From assembly GCF_040718835.1 (NCBI RefSeq), contig NZ_JBFEFG010000274.1, positions 1-64,000 on the forward strand: DNA of 64,000 bases, given 5' to 3'. The first letter of the stretch is position 1, and each line of letters starts with the position of its first letter. This DNA comes from Bremerella sp. JC817 (lineage in GTDB: Bacteria > Planctomycetota > Planctomycetia > Pirellulales > Pirellulaceae). Below are positions 1 to 8,922 of this stretch, in pieces. The notes beneath the pieces were generated by a model. It ran no database searches. It had not been told where the DNA came from and was given only the letters and a program-made list of their open reading frames with translations. Both the position numbers and the translations under genes were made by a program.

Positions 1-129
1 ATCGTCGAACGAACGATCTCGTGGATCGGCAACTTCCGTCGACTGGTCGTGCGGTACGAACATCACTCGTGGATTTACCAAGCCTTCATACATGTAGCGT
101 GCGGGCTCATTTGTTTACGTAGGTTTTGA
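1..129 (+). CDS. IS5-family transposase, C-terminal end (cut by window edge)
   Basis: The open frame from base 1 to the TGA at 127-129 encodes 42 residues that match the usual end of IS5/IS427-group DDE transposases: an ERTxSW-x-GNFRRLVVRYE block followed by a hydrophobic helix and a terminal LRRF. The catalytic residues lie to the left, outside the window, so activity cannot be judged. The sequence right after the stop (about 130-145, GAAACAGCCTCT-like) resembles the terminal repeat region of such elements, so the right end of the IS probably lies here. No defect is visible in this piece. Confidence 0.8.
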   Translation: MVERTISWIGNFRRLVVRYEHHSWIYQAFIHVACGLICLRRF

Positions 130-347
130 AACAGCCTCTAGAATGTTAAGCGAAGTTTTCAATTAAGGATTCCTTTGCCTTTCCCGGCTTTGCCGTTATG
201 GCAAGAGATGATTTCGGGCTGCGAACTGGCTTGAATTTATCACTCATCATCAACTTTCAACCAAACAAATCGGCTTCGCGAAGCTTGGCCTCGAATTCTC
301 CCGACGCAACGCAAGCTATCGCGACCGGCTCAATAAGAGGCTTAACA

Positions 348-1358
348 ATGCGAACCTTTGCTTGCATGCTGGCTCTGACGATCTGGGCACCGCTCGCGTT
401 TGCCGAGCAGCCTTCCGAAACCAAGATTATCGACACCCGGAAAATCTGGGATCAGGCCCGGCATAATGCGTTTACCGATCTGATTCGATTTCAAGACAAG
501 TTTTACTGCGTCTTCCGCGAAGGAGACGGGCACGTTTCGAAGACCGGCTCGCTCCGCATTCTTCGCTCGGACGATGGCACCAACTGGGAATCAGCCGCTT
601 TGATAACGTCTGATACCTCAGACCTTCGCGATGCCAAGATCTCGGTCACGCCCGACGGCAAGCTGTGCCTTTCCGGTGCAGGGGCCCTGCATCAACCGGC
701 CGATGCCAAGCATCAGTCGTTTATCTGGAACTCCGAAGATGGCGAAAACTGGAGCGACCCTATCGCGATCGGCGATCCGAACTTCTGGATCTGGCGAATC
801 ACCTGGCACGACAGTGCCGCTTACGGCGTGGGCTATAACACGGTGAACCGCCATGCAGCTCGACTCTATAAGAGCGAAGATGGCAATTCGTTTCAGCAGG
901 TCGGCAAAGACTTCGCAGTGAATGGCTACGTTAACGAAACCGGTTTGATCTTCCTGAAAGATGGGTCGGCCATGTGCCTGCTTCGCCGCGATGGCACCTC
1001 AAAGACAGCGATGCTCGGCACTGCTCAGGCACCCTACACTGAATGGAAATGGCAAGATCTCGGCACCTATGTTGGCGGCCCGGAATTGATGCAAACAAGT
1101 GACGGACGTTTTCTCGTCGGGGGACGTATCCTGTCACCAGGTGGCGCAAAGACAGCGATCTGGGAACTCGATCCCGCTCAGGCCAAGCTACATCATCTGG
1201 CGACGCTTCCATCCGGCGGCGACACCAGCTATCCGGGCTTCGTCGAACAAGACGGCAAACTGTGGGTTAGCTATTACTCTTCGCACGAAGGGAAAACCAG
1301 CATCTACCTTTCGCAGCTCGAACTGCCAGCCACTTCGGTGATTCCTTCCCAGCCTTAG
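348..1358 (+). CDS. Secreted sialidase-like (Asp-box) beta-propeller protein
   Basis: Predicted 336-residue exported protein. The open frame extends 50 codons further upstream, but the ATG at 348 is preferred: it follows an AAGAGG ribosome-binding site and starts a typical signal peptide (MRTF, hydrophobic core, AFA cleavage site). At least two Asp-box motifs (S-x-D-x-G-x-x-W) and a related third are visible (RSDDGTNW, SEDGENW, SEDGNSF), as in BNR/sialidase-fold six-bladed propellers. In that family the fold binds or cleaves sialic acids or other glycans. The catalytic Arg triad and Tyr of true sialidases cannot be assigned by eye, so hydrolase activity is an inference. It sits alone between transposase relics. 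It could equally be a non-catalytic glycan-binding propeller. Confidence 0.65.
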   Translation: MRTFACMLALTIWAPLAFAEQPSETKIIDTRKIWDQARHNAFTDLIRFQDKFYCVFREGDGHVSKTGSLRILRSDDGTNWESAALITSDTSDLRDAKISVTPDGKLCLSGAGALHQPADAKHQSFIWNSEDGENWSDPIAIGDPNFWIWRITWHDSAAYGVGYNTVNRHAARLYKSEDGNSFQQVGKDFAVNGYVNETGLIFLKDGSAMCLLRRDGTSKTAMLGTAQAPYTEWKWQDLGTYVGGPELMQTSDGRFLVGGRILSPGGAKTAIWELDPAQAKLHHLATLPSGGDTSYPGFVEQDGKLWVSYYSSHEGKTSIYLSQLELPATSVIPSQP

Positions 1359-1944
1359 GCGAAAGATTGCTTTCTATCGTGATTGACAAACAGAGTCAGG
1401 AGTCGTGAATCGATTCGCTCGATGGAACGACGCCTGAAGGAACGCTGGTCGATGGCGAAGGTATCTGGCCGGGCGATGATTGCGAACGTTTTTTGGGCGG
1501 AGAAGGACTTCGGAAAACGTGAGACCGCGTTCCATGCGTAGACGGTCGGCTTCGATACGTACCTTGGTATCTATCTTCAAACACTTAGAAGGGCGGCCAC
1601 TCTGTGTTCATTGAGACGCGGCACCACTGAAGCCGGTTGAGGCTGATCGGGTATAGGTCGCAATTGTTCCACTTTCCGCGTTAACGGAAGCTTGATAGGA
1701 CTACAACAATAACCGAAAGAATGCCACGGGGGCCAATCCTGTGTCGAGAAGCGAACCAGAAACTTCCTCGGAACAATTAAAAATGGGCATCCATTCAACG
1801 GTGTTGGAAAACAATGTGTCGACGATGCTTTCTAACGGGATTTGGTCGCCCTCTCCAACAAGTCGTACCCTCTGTTTAATTGACTGCCCGGATATCAATG
1901 GCACTTCGCTCGCAACCGTCATTAACAATAATGTGCTCTGTTGA
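1359..1944. other. Gene-free stretch between sialidase-like gene and transposase relic
   Basis: Only short frames occur here, on both strands, and none has a recognisable family motif or a convincing start. The longest is a 118-codon minus-strand frame at 1701-2057, which partly overlaps the transposase relic and was not accepted as a gene. The stretch is probably decayed DNA associated with the neighbouring IS remnants. Confidence 0.5.
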
Positions 1945-2835
1945 ATACCAATCTTCCGTTTTCGATTCTCTATCGCTGTATTATCAGGCACGAGCGCGAA
2001 GCACAACAATCTGATCGCCGCGGCTCGCCTCAGCACGAAGCTGGCAGGCAAGTTCATACGGCCTTACTGGCACGAGCAGGCGACCAATCAAAACACGCAG
2101 CCGCAGTTGCTGACCTGCGTGGTCCTGTAAGCATATCTCAAAACGACTTACCGGGGTGTGATCGAGATCATCGATGCCTCGGACAAGCTACGAGAAACGC
2201 TTGACTTCGCTGGGCATTTGCCGCATTACGTGCCCCTGAATTACCTCACTAATCGCACTCAGGTAGCCGACATCGCCGATGCCGTGCTAGTGGAAATCGT
2301 TGCGAAGTTCGCTCCGGCAGACGAGGAATTAGCAATCGATTCGGCTGGGCTGGATACCACTTCGGCAAGCGTTCACTTCCAAGCCCGCAGCGGCAGCAAG
2401 CGAAAGAAGTTCGTCAAGTTGTCGCTCTGTGTTTTGATCGGCTCACTTCTTTCGGCAGGCCTGGTTTTGACCTGGATTCCCGGCAACGACAAGTGGAAAG
2501 CGATGGAGTTGATGGGCAGGTCGGCCCAGGCCATTATGCCTAAGAAACAGTTTGCCGACGCAGACTACGATGCCGATTGGGTCCAAGTATTCTCTCGAGA
2601 GGTGTGGAAGGCGAAAACCTGGATCCCACCGCGAGACGGAACGCTCGGCGGCGAATATCTCCCGTTAATGACCGAGGCACACTTAAAGCAGTCAGGATAC
2701 ATCCAACGTTGGAGAATCGAATCGTTTACGAGCGGCCTGAAACGAACCGTCAGTTCGGCCCTGTCACTGAGGAAGCCCAACGCCATGATGAACGAAGTCG
2801 ATTTTAATGTCCTTGCCTACGCACTGCGGCGTTAG
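1945..2835 (+). pseudogene. IS4/IS5-superfamily DDE transposase, disrupted by a stop codon
   Basis: One frame encodes transposase homology throughout but is broken by TAA at 2128-2130, just before the block LKTTYRGVIEIIDASDKLRE. After the stop, 235 codons remain open (the first possible restart is GTG at 2158). The catalytic residues are still present: first Asp in AIDSAGLDTT, second Asp in the ADADYD block, and Glu in the Y(2)R(3)E(6)K signature (YIQRWRIESFTSGLKR). The N-terminus has no clear start codon and blends into gene-free DNA. A functional product would need readthrough or reinitiation. It forms the left border of the chemotaxis cluster. Confidence 0.8.
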
Positions 2836-3127
2836 TCGGAAGAGGTTTACTTGGTTGGGTGTTCAACAGAGCAACAATAATCTAAGGACGCTGTCGAATT
2901 GCGGCATGCCGCAATCAACACCTTGTTTGTATATATATACCACCACACATAATTATCTCGCATCCACTCGCGTCCCGGTTGACAACACCGGCCGCAGCAG
3001 TATCTTTTCGCGACCTTTCAATTGCCGGCTAGTCGTTTGCACGAGGTGTCTCACCCACAGCGAAAGCGATTGCCCTCGAAATGGTCGCATGATAAATGGC
3101 ATATCAGTTATCCGTTAGGGTATTGTC

Positions 3128-3502
3128 ATGGCAATGATATTAATCGTGGATGACTCATTATCGATACGAAGGATGATGAGCTCGTCGCTGACTGCTGAAG
3201 GGCACACCGTCTTGGAATGCAAGGACGGTGGAGAAGCATTGCAGGAAGCGAGCAAGCAGACCTTCGATCTCGTCATTACAGACCTCAACATGCCGGGGAT
3301 CGATGGTTTGCAGTTGACTCGAAAGCTGCGAAGCCTGCCCGCTACCGCAGATCGTCCGATTCTAATTCTGACGACAGAAACCTCTGCTGCTCGTAAAGCG
3401 GAAGCTAAAACGGCAGGCGCCAGTGGCTGGTTATTAAAGCCCTTTCGAGAAGAGACTCTCGTTCGAGCAATACAAACTGTTCTGGCGAAGTCTGGAGTCT
3501 AA
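3128..3502 (+). CDS. cheY: Chemotaxis response regulator CheY
   Basis: A 124-residue single receiver domain. It has the acidic pair DD at residues 8-9, the phospho-acceptor Asp52 in DLVITDLNMPG, the conserved Thr in the LTTE segment and the Lys in LLKPF. With no output domain, it fits a CheY that carries the phosphate from CheA to a target such as the flagellar switch. The ATG at 3128 follows a GTTAGGG ribosome-binding site. Its stop codon overlaps the cheA start (TAATG), so the two genes are probably translationally coupled. It is the first gene of a che cluster; its promoter would lie in the 290-base gap after the transposase relic. Confidence 0.9.
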   Translation: MAMILIVDDSLSIRRMMSSSLTAEGHTVLECKDGGEALQEASKQTFDLVITDLNMPGIDGLQLTRKLRSLPATADRPILILTTETSAARKAEAKTAGASGWLLKPFREETLVRAIQTVLAKSGV

Positions 3503-5187
3503 TGATGGAAATCAATCTTGACGAGTTTCAGGCCGCCTTCTTTGAGGAAGTCGCTGAGCATCTTCAGAGCCTGGAAGACGGATTGTTGCAGCTTGAATCT
3601 CACCCAGGAGACGAGGAATTAATCCATGGCATTTTCAGAGCGGCTCACTCGATTAAAGGTACCGGGGGGGCATTAGGGTTCACGAAAATTGCCGGGTTCA
3701 CGCATCATATCGAAACCCTGCTCGATCAAATGCGAATCGGGAAGCTCTCTCCAAGTAGCAAGCGGATCGAACTGCTGCTACTGGCAACCGACTCGCTGAC
3801 TGGCCTGATCGATGCAGCGAAGGGAGAGATTGATGAGCCTGACAACATCGTTTCATTGACAGAGCTATTGCAATTCGAGCTGGAGGCAATTTCCGATCCA
3901 GCTACAGACTTCAACATGCCTCAAGGCGAAGTCGAAGAGTTTTCCCTATTCGATGAAGAATTGACCGCGGGTCCTCCTGAAGCAACTTCAAGAAGTGGAA
4001 GAGAAAAGCGAGAAAGCCGCTCCGTGAGCTCCGAATCAATTCGGGTTTCGGTCGGCAAAGTTGAAGAGCTCATCAACCTTGTCGGAGAATTGATGATCTC
4101 GAACTCGATGGTTCAACAAGCATTTATCGACAGCAAGCGAGAGTCTCACGAGCTGCAAGAGGCCATCACGGAGATGGGGCTGACCACCAGGCAGCTGCAA
4201 GAGAAAGTGATGGCTGTGCGCATGATCTCTATCGGCACCGTCTTTCGTCGCTTTCCGCGCATTGTGCGGGACCTGGCCTTGGCGCTTGGCAAAGACATCC
4301 ACTTGGAAATCTCTGGCCAGGAGATTGAATTAGACAAGCAGGTCATTGAAGAAATCAGCGACCCACTAACTCATCTGATTCGGAATGCTGTTGATCACGG
4401 AGTTGGCTCGCCAGCCGAACGTACAGCAGCAGGCAAGCCAGCAAAAGCTCGAATCCAACTACGGGCGTTGCATGAAGCAGGCAACGTTGTCATCGAAGTC
4501 ATTGACGACGGTGCGGGGATCAATGCTGAGCGTGTGCGAAACAAGGCGATTGAACGCGGCTTGATCAGCGCTGACGCGGTGCTAAGTGATGATGAAACAT
4601 ACGCATTGATCATGTCGCCGGGATTCTCGACCGCAGAAAAAGTAACCGATGTTTCAGGACGCGGCGTCGGAATGGATGTGGTCAAAAGAAACATCGAAGC
4701 ACTAAGTGGTTCGATTCAGATTAGTAGCACCCCAGGGCAAGGGAGCTGCTTTCGCATTCGATTGCCACTGACGATGGCAATCCTTGACGGTATGGCGGTA
4801 AGGATCGGTGAAGAGACCTACATCCTGCCCCTATTAAGTATCGTCGAATCCCTTCGACCTTCGTCGAAGCAGATCATCCACATGCCTAACCGTCGCGATG
4901 TCATCAGCGTACGTGGCGAAACGGTACCGCTTGTGTTTCTTCATCAGCTACTGGGCGCGAAGACTGGCAGCATCGATCCATGCGAAGGACTGGTGATTGT
5001 GGTCGAACACAACGGCAAAAAGTTTGGATTCGTTGTTAACGAACTGATTGGTCAATTGCAGGTCGTCATGAAAAGCTTGGAAGCGAATTATGGACGTGTG
5101 AATGGAATTGCCGGTGCGACCATCCTCGGGGATGGTCGTGTAGCGATGATTATCGACCTAGCCGGAATTGTACGACTGGCTAGTTGA
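3502..5187 (+). CDS. cheA: Chemotaxis histidine kinase CheA
   Basis: A 561-residue kinase (560 if the second ATG at 3505 is used). Domain order: P1/Hpt at residues 1-105 with the phospho-accepting His49 in the AAHSIKGTGG motif; a linker of about 65 residues; P3 dimerisation helices near 175-240; P4 ATPase (N box HLIRNAVDHGV, G1 box DDGAGI, F/G2 segment PGFST through GRGVGMDVVKRN); and a C-terminal P5 CheW-like domain from about 425. The kinase phosphorylates CheY and CheB in response to receptors. The linker between P1 and P3 looks too short for a normal P2 domain, which docks CheY and CheB in E. coli. It overlaps cheY by one base and is followed by cheW after 38 bases. Confidence 0.93.
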   Translation: MMEINLDEFQAAFFEEVAEHLQSLEDGLLQLESHPGDEELIHGIFRAAHSIKGTGGALGFTKIAGFTHHIETLLDQMRIGKLSPSSKRIELLLLATDSLTGLIDAAKGEIDEPDNIVSLTELLQFELEAISDPATDFNMPQGEVEEFSLFDEELTAGPPEATSRSGREKRESRSVSSESIRVSVGKVEELINLVGELMISNSMVQQAFIDSKRESHELQEAITEMGLTTRQLQEKVMAVRMISIGTVFRRFPRIVRDLALALGKDIHLEISGQEIELDKQVIEEISDPLTHLIRNAVDHGVGSPAERTAAGKPAKARIQLRALHEAGNVVIEVIDDGAGINAERVRNKAIERGLISADAVLSDDETYALIMSPGFSTAEKVTDVSGRGVGMDVVKRNIEALSGSIQISSTPGQGSCFRIRLPLTMAILDGMAVRIGEETYILPLLSIVESLRPSSKQIIHMPNRRDVISVRGETVPLVFLHQLLGAKTGSIDPCEGLVIVVEHNGKKFGFVVNELIGQLQVVMKSLEANYGRVNGIAGATILGDGRVAMIIDLAGIVRLAS

Positions 5188-5225
5188 AGTTTCATGTTCC
5201 TTACTAGTTTTTTGGAGGCTTTCCA

Positions 5226-5717
5226 GTGAATGAAGAACGAGCGGGCGGCAGCATGACGTCCGAAGCAGATAACGGCCAATTTCTCACGTTCACACTACAG
5301 AGCGAAGAGTATGGCATTGAAATCCTGAAGGTTCAGGAAATCAAAGGTTTCTCAAAGATCACGCCGATTCCGAATGCACCTGCCTACATCCGAGGTGTCA
5401 TGAATCTCCGCGGAACCGTGGTTCCTATTATCGATTTGCGTTGTCGGTTCTCGATGTCGGAAAAAGAATACGACCAGTTCACTTGCATCATTGTAGTGAA
5501 CATCGGAACTCGGGTCGTCGGTCTGATTGTCGATACGGTTTCCGACGTCCTTAACATTCCGCATGACTCGATTGCCGATCCTCCAGACCTGGCAACGGGT
5601 GGTGACAACGCATTTATTACCGGGATGGGCAAGCTTGATGAACGTATTGTCATGCTGCTAGACACCTCTCGGCTTGTCAACATGGCTGCCATTGCTGGTA
5701 TCGATACAGCCGCTTAG
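5226..5717 (+). CDS. cheW: Chemotaxis adaptor protein CheW
   Basis: A 163-residue CheW-domain protein that couples receptors to CheA. The central block [19 protein letters not shown] is the family hallmark, preceded by [12 protein letters not shown]. The start is a GTG at 5226, chosen because a strong GGAGG lies seven bases upstream. An internal ATG at residue 12 has no comparable site. The gene lies in the same direction as cheA and the receptor gene, so all four belong to one probable transcription unit ending at the terminator at 7419. Confidence 0.93.
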   Translation: MNEERAGGSMTSEADNGQFLTFTLQSEEYGIEILKVQEIKGFSKITPIPNAPAYIRGVMNLRGTVVPIIDLRCRFSMSEKEYDQFTCIIVVNIGTRVVGLIVDTVSDVLNIPHDSIADPPDLATGGDNAFITGMGKLDERIVMLLDTSRLVNMAAIAGIDTAA

Positions 5718-5794
5718 CCCCAGTTATATCACTTTACATTTTTCACGGTACGTCGTTTGGCGTAAGACTCTTACTTATACAGGATTTACTAACA

Positions 5795-7393
5795 ATGTCT
5801 TGGTTTAATAGCATGAGTGTTGGAAAAAAACTCTTCGCTTCGTTTTCGTTTTTATTGATTCTGATGCTGGTCATGGGAAGCGTTGCCATCTGGAAAATGA
5901 TGTCGCTCAATGAAAGTGCGGATCAGATCGCCAAGAACTGGCTTCCTGGCGTGATGGCAGCCTCCGAAATCAGTCGCGATTTGAACAACTACCGCGCATT
6001 GGAATATACCCACCTCACTTCGGAAGACCCGCAGGAGATGGCGGAAGCAGAAAAGAAGTTAGCCGATCTGAGGGCCAACATGGAAGAAAAGTTGCAGGCC
6101 GCTAAAGCAGCCACATCGGGTACAAAAGAAACAGAACTACTCGAGGCAATGGGGCAAGCCATGGCCGGCTATTTTGCGGAAACCGATAAGTGGATGCCGC
6201 TCTCGAAAGACAACAAGAACGATGAGGCGGAAATCGTCTTGAAAACGACCTCTTTCGAACAGGCCGAAAAGCTGCGTCAGCTCTCCCGTTCTGAAGTTGA
6301 CTTAAATACTGAGGGGGCTGACAAAGAAGTTGAAAAGGCGATTGCTTCTTATCAAACAGGGCGAAACGTCACTTTGATTATTCTCGGCATTAACGTCGTG
6401 CTCGGAATTGGTATCGCCACTTGGATTAGCCGCTGGTTCACCCGTGCGATTGTGGAAGTGGATGACATTTCGGCATCGGTCGCCTCGGCTTCCCAGCAGC
6501 TTGCAGCCGCATCGGAACAGTTGAGTTCCGGAGCACAGCAGTCGGCTTCGAGCTTGGAAGAAACCGCTTCGAGCCTGGAAGAAATCACCGCAACCGTGCG
6601 ACAAAATGCCGACAACGCCGACCAGGCAAATCAGTTGGCAAACAACTCGCGTGAAACGGCTGAAAAAGGTGGTGCTGTGGTTGCCAATGCGGTTACCGCC
6701 ATGGGTGAAATCAATCAAGCATCGCGCAAGATTGCTGATATCATCACCACGATCGATGAGATCGCTTTCCAAACGAATTTGCTGGCTCTCAATGCTGCTG
6801 TCGAAGCCGCTCGTGCCGGTGAGCAAGGAAGAGGCTTTGCGGTTGTTGCAGGTGAAGTCCGTAATCTGGCACAACGCAGTGCATCGGCAGCCCGTGAGAT
6901 CAAGACACTGATCGAAGATTCGGTCGAGAAAGTCGAAGCGGGTTCTAATCTGGTCAACAAGTCAGGCGAAACGCTGGAAGAAATCGTGACGAGCGTCAAG
7001 CGTGTGACCGACATCGTGGCGGAAATTGCAGCGGCTTCCCGTGAGCAGACGTCCGGTATTGAACAGATCAACAAGGCTGTTGCTCAAATGGACCAGGTCA
7101 CGCAGTCGAATGCTTCTCAGACGGAAGAGATGAGCGGAACCGCCGTTTCTCTCTCGGAACAAGCGGAGCAATTGAAGGTTGTCGTTTCTCAGTTCAATTT
7201 GAATCGAGAAACCATCAATCACGCACCAAAGTCGAAGCCGCGCCAATTGCCAGCTCACGAAACTTCTTACACGAGCCGGTCCAACGGTTCGGCAAAGAAG
7301 CAGTATGGCGTCGCGAAGTCGACAGCACCTCGCCGAGATGAATTTGATCTCGTCGGTGCCGGAATCGGCCACGATGGATTTGAAGAGTTTTAA
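5795..7393 (+). CDS. Methyl-accepting chemotaxis protein
   Basis: A 532-residue chemoreceptor. Transmembrane helix 1 is at about 12-35, followed by a periplasmic region of about 155 residues rich in predicted helix (4HB_MCP type) and helix 2 at about 192-214. The cytoplasmic signalling tip ([20 protein letters not shown] through [13 protein letters not shown]) is intact, with flanking coiled-coil methylation helices such as [13 protein letters not shown]. After helix 2 the sequence runs directly into coiled coil: the usual HAMP Pro and the GDL-type ending are missing. The C-terminus is a basic, low-complexity linker ending in an acidic/aromatic DGFEEF rather than the NWETF-type pentapeptide that tethers CheR in some receptors. 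It is the only receptor gene in the cluster. Confidence 0.92.
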   Translation: MSWFNSMSVGKKLFASFSFLLILMLVMGSVAIWKMMSLNESADQIAKNWLPGVMAASEISRDLNNYRALEYTHLTSEDPQEMAEAEKKLADLRANMEEKLQAAKAATSGTKETELLEAMGQAMAGYFAETDKWMPLSKDNKNDEAEIVLKTTSFEQAEKLRQLSRSEVDLNTEGADKEVEKAIASYQTGRNVTLIILGINVVLGIGIATWISRWFTRAIVEVDDISASVASASQQLAAASEQLSSGAQQSASSLEETASSLEEITATVRQNADNADQANQLANNSRETAEKGGAVVANAVTAMGEINQASRKIADIITTIDEIAFQTNLLALNAAVEAARAGEQGRGFAVVAGEVRNLAQRSASAAREIKTLIEDSVEKVEAGSNLVNKSGETLEEIVTSVKRVTDIVAEIAAASREQTSGIEQINKAVAQMDQVTQSNASQTEEMSGTAVSLSEQAEQLKVVVSQFNLNRETINHAPKSKPRQLPAHETSYTSRSNGSAKKQYGVAKSTAPRRDEFDLVGAGIGHDGFEEF

Positions 7394-7418
7394 AACGGTA
7401 TTGACGGAATAGTCGATA

Positions 7419-7455
7419 GCCCGCGAGCGTTCTCTGACCGCTCGCGGGCTTTTCC
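7419..7455 (+). terminator. Rho-independent terminator after the receptor gene
   Basis: A perfect 11-base-pair, GC-rich stem (GCCCGCGAGCG at 7419-7429 paired with 7439-7449) with a 9-base loop is followed by TTTTCC. It ends just before the cheR ribosome-binding site, so cheR-cheD-cheB is either a separate unit or is reached by partial readthrough. Confidence 0.9.
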
Positions 7456-7472
7456 TTTAGGAGCATTGAATT

Positions 7473-8318
7473 ATGGCTCTCGCGGCTGAGTTGATATCGG
7501 AGAAATGTTTTGGTGATTTTAAGAGACTCATTTATGAGAAAACCGGAATTTCGTTGAACGAATCTAAGCGTTGCCTTCTGTCGACCCGGCTTTCAAAGCG
7601 TTTACGCACGCTGGGGATCGATGAGCCTGCCGAGTACTTCAAGCTCGTCACAAGCCAAGGTAGCGAAGGGCCTGAGATGCAAGAGCTGGTCAATTGCATC
7701 ACCACCAATAAAACGGACTTCATGCGGGAGCCGCATCACTTTCGTTTTCTAACCGAGCGTTGCTTCCCGGCTTTGACGAATCATTCATTAAAAGGGGGGC
7801 CAAGAAAGCTGCGAATCTGGTGTGCTGCCTCCTCCAACGGCCATGAGCCTTATTCGTTGGCAATGACCGTACGTGATTACCCTGCTTTCGATTCATCCTG
7901 GGATATCCGAATTCTGGCTTCTGATATTGATACGCGGGTGCTTTCGAAAGCTAGTGAGGGCGTATACCCGGCCGATGAACTATCGGTTCTCGAAAAAACG
8001 CAATTGCATCGAAATTTCGATCGCGGTACCGGCTCGCAAACGGGTAAAGTCCGTGCCAAGCGCGAACTACGCGATTTGATAACCTTTCGACAAATCAATC
8101 TCATCGAGAGTTCGTGGCCCATTCAAACGAAATTCGATGTTATCTTCTGCCGAAATGTGATGATCTACTTCGATCTACCCACCCAGCGAAAGGTGGTCGA
8201 ACATTTAATTCGCTACTTAAAGCCAGGTGGATTCTTAATGCTCGGACACTCCGAGAGTATCCAATGGACGCCATGCCCCTTGAGATCGTTAGGTCAAACC
8301 ATATTTCAGCTTGGCTGA
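7473..8318 (+). CDS. cheR: Chemoreceptor methyltransferase CheR
   Basis: A 281-residue class I methyltransferase that methylates receptor glutamates using S-adenosylmethionine. The N-terminal helical CheR_N region is followed by the SAM-binding stretch LRIWCAASSNGHEPYSLAM and, near the C-terminus, FDVIFCRNVMIYFD, both family signatures. The ATG at 7473 has a TAGGAG site eight to nine bases upstream. There are no extra TPR or CheB domains. It starts 20 bases after the terminator hairpin and is followed by cheD after 31 bases. It acts together with CheB and CheD on the neighbouring receptor for adaptation. Confidence 0.93.
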   Translation: MALAAELISEKCFGDFKRLIYEKTGISLNESKRCLLSTRLSKRLRTLGIDEPAEYFKLVTSQGSEGPEMQELVNCITTNKTDFMREPHHFRFLTERCFPALTNHSLKGGPRKLRIWCAASSNGHEPYSLAMTVRDYPAFDSSWDIRILASDIDTRVLSKASEGVYPADELSVLEKTQLHRNFDRGTGSQTGKVRAKRELRDLITFRQINLIESSWPIQTKFDVIFCRNVMIYFDLPTQRKVVEHLIRYLKPGGFLMLGHSESIQWTPCPLRSLGQTIFQLG

Positions 8319-8349
8319 ATGGTGACCTTAGCCACCGAAAGCTCCGAAG

Positions 8350-8907
8350 ATGCATAATCACTTTCACCACAGATCGATCATTGTTGGAGAAGTGTTCGCC
8401 AGCGATCACCCTTCAATTGTGACCACCGTGCTCGGTTCGTGTGTGGCCGCGTGCCTGTTTGACCCGATAGCAAAAATTGGCGGCATGAATCACTTTATGC
8501 TACCTCAGGCGAAACGCGAATCGACAAGCGCCGCATACGGTATCCATGCGATGGAGCTATTGATCAACAAAATCATGTCACTCGGGGGTGATCGTCGCCG
8601 ATTTAAAGCCAAGGTATTCGGAGGCGGTAACGTTCTTGATTTGCGTGCTGAGGGATTCCAGGTCGGCACAAGGAACGTTGCTTTTGTCCACCAGTTTCTG
8701 GCCGACGAAGGAATTGAACTCGTTGCGGAACGCGTGGGCGGAAACCAGGGAGTGAAGATCTGCTTCTACACTGACACCGGAAAAGTTCTGCTTAAGCCTG
8801 TTGCGAATCGTCAAATGAACGACATGATTCGACAGGAAGTGCAATCACTACGAGAGCCCAATCAAACAGCGGCCCAGGCAGCAGGCGCTGTCACCCTGTT
8901 TGACTAA
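8350..8907 (+). CDS. cheD: Chemoreceptor glutamine deamidase CheD
   Basis: A 185-residue CheD-family protein that deamidates receptor glutamines to methyl-accepting glutamates. The presumed catalytic Cys31 lies in the LGSCVAACLFD motif and His48 in GGMNHFMLP; the 17-residue spacing equals that of characterised CheD enzymes. The GGGN and GLR-like motifs around residues 95-105 are also typical. It lies between cheR and cheB with short gaps (31 and 15 bases), so the three adaptation enzymes are probably cotranscribed. In some bacteria CheD also works with a CheC phosphatase; no cheC is seen here. Confidence 0.93.
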   Translation: MHNHFHHRSIIVGEVFASDHPSIVTTVLGSCVAACLFDPIAKIGGMNHFMLPQAKRESTSAAYGIHAMELLINKIMSLGGDRRRFKAKVFGGGNVLDLRAEGFQVGTRNVAFVHQFLADEGIELVAERVGGNQGVKICFYTDTGKVLLKPVANRQMNDMIRQEVQSLREPNQTAAQAAGAVTLFD

Positions 8908-8922
8908 CCCAAGTGCAGGCCA

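Noticed and set aside
1701..2057. 118-codon minus-strand open frame near the first transposase relic
   Set aside because: It overlaps transposase homology on the other strand, has no site for initiation and no family resemblance.
2925..2945. Short TA-rich repeat (TATATATATAC)
   Set aside because: Too short and isolated to be a meaningful repeat; probably part of an AT-rich promoter region.
3085..3127. Sigma-54-like promoter (TGGCAT, five bases, TT) before cheY
   Set aside because: The second half does not match the TTGC element well, and the distance to the start codon is too short for a typical promoter.
7473..8318. Unusual CheR SAM motif (NGHEPYS instead of TGEEPYS)
   Set aside because: Similar variants occur in other functional CheR proteins, and the rest of the enzyme is intact, so it is not evidence of inactivation.
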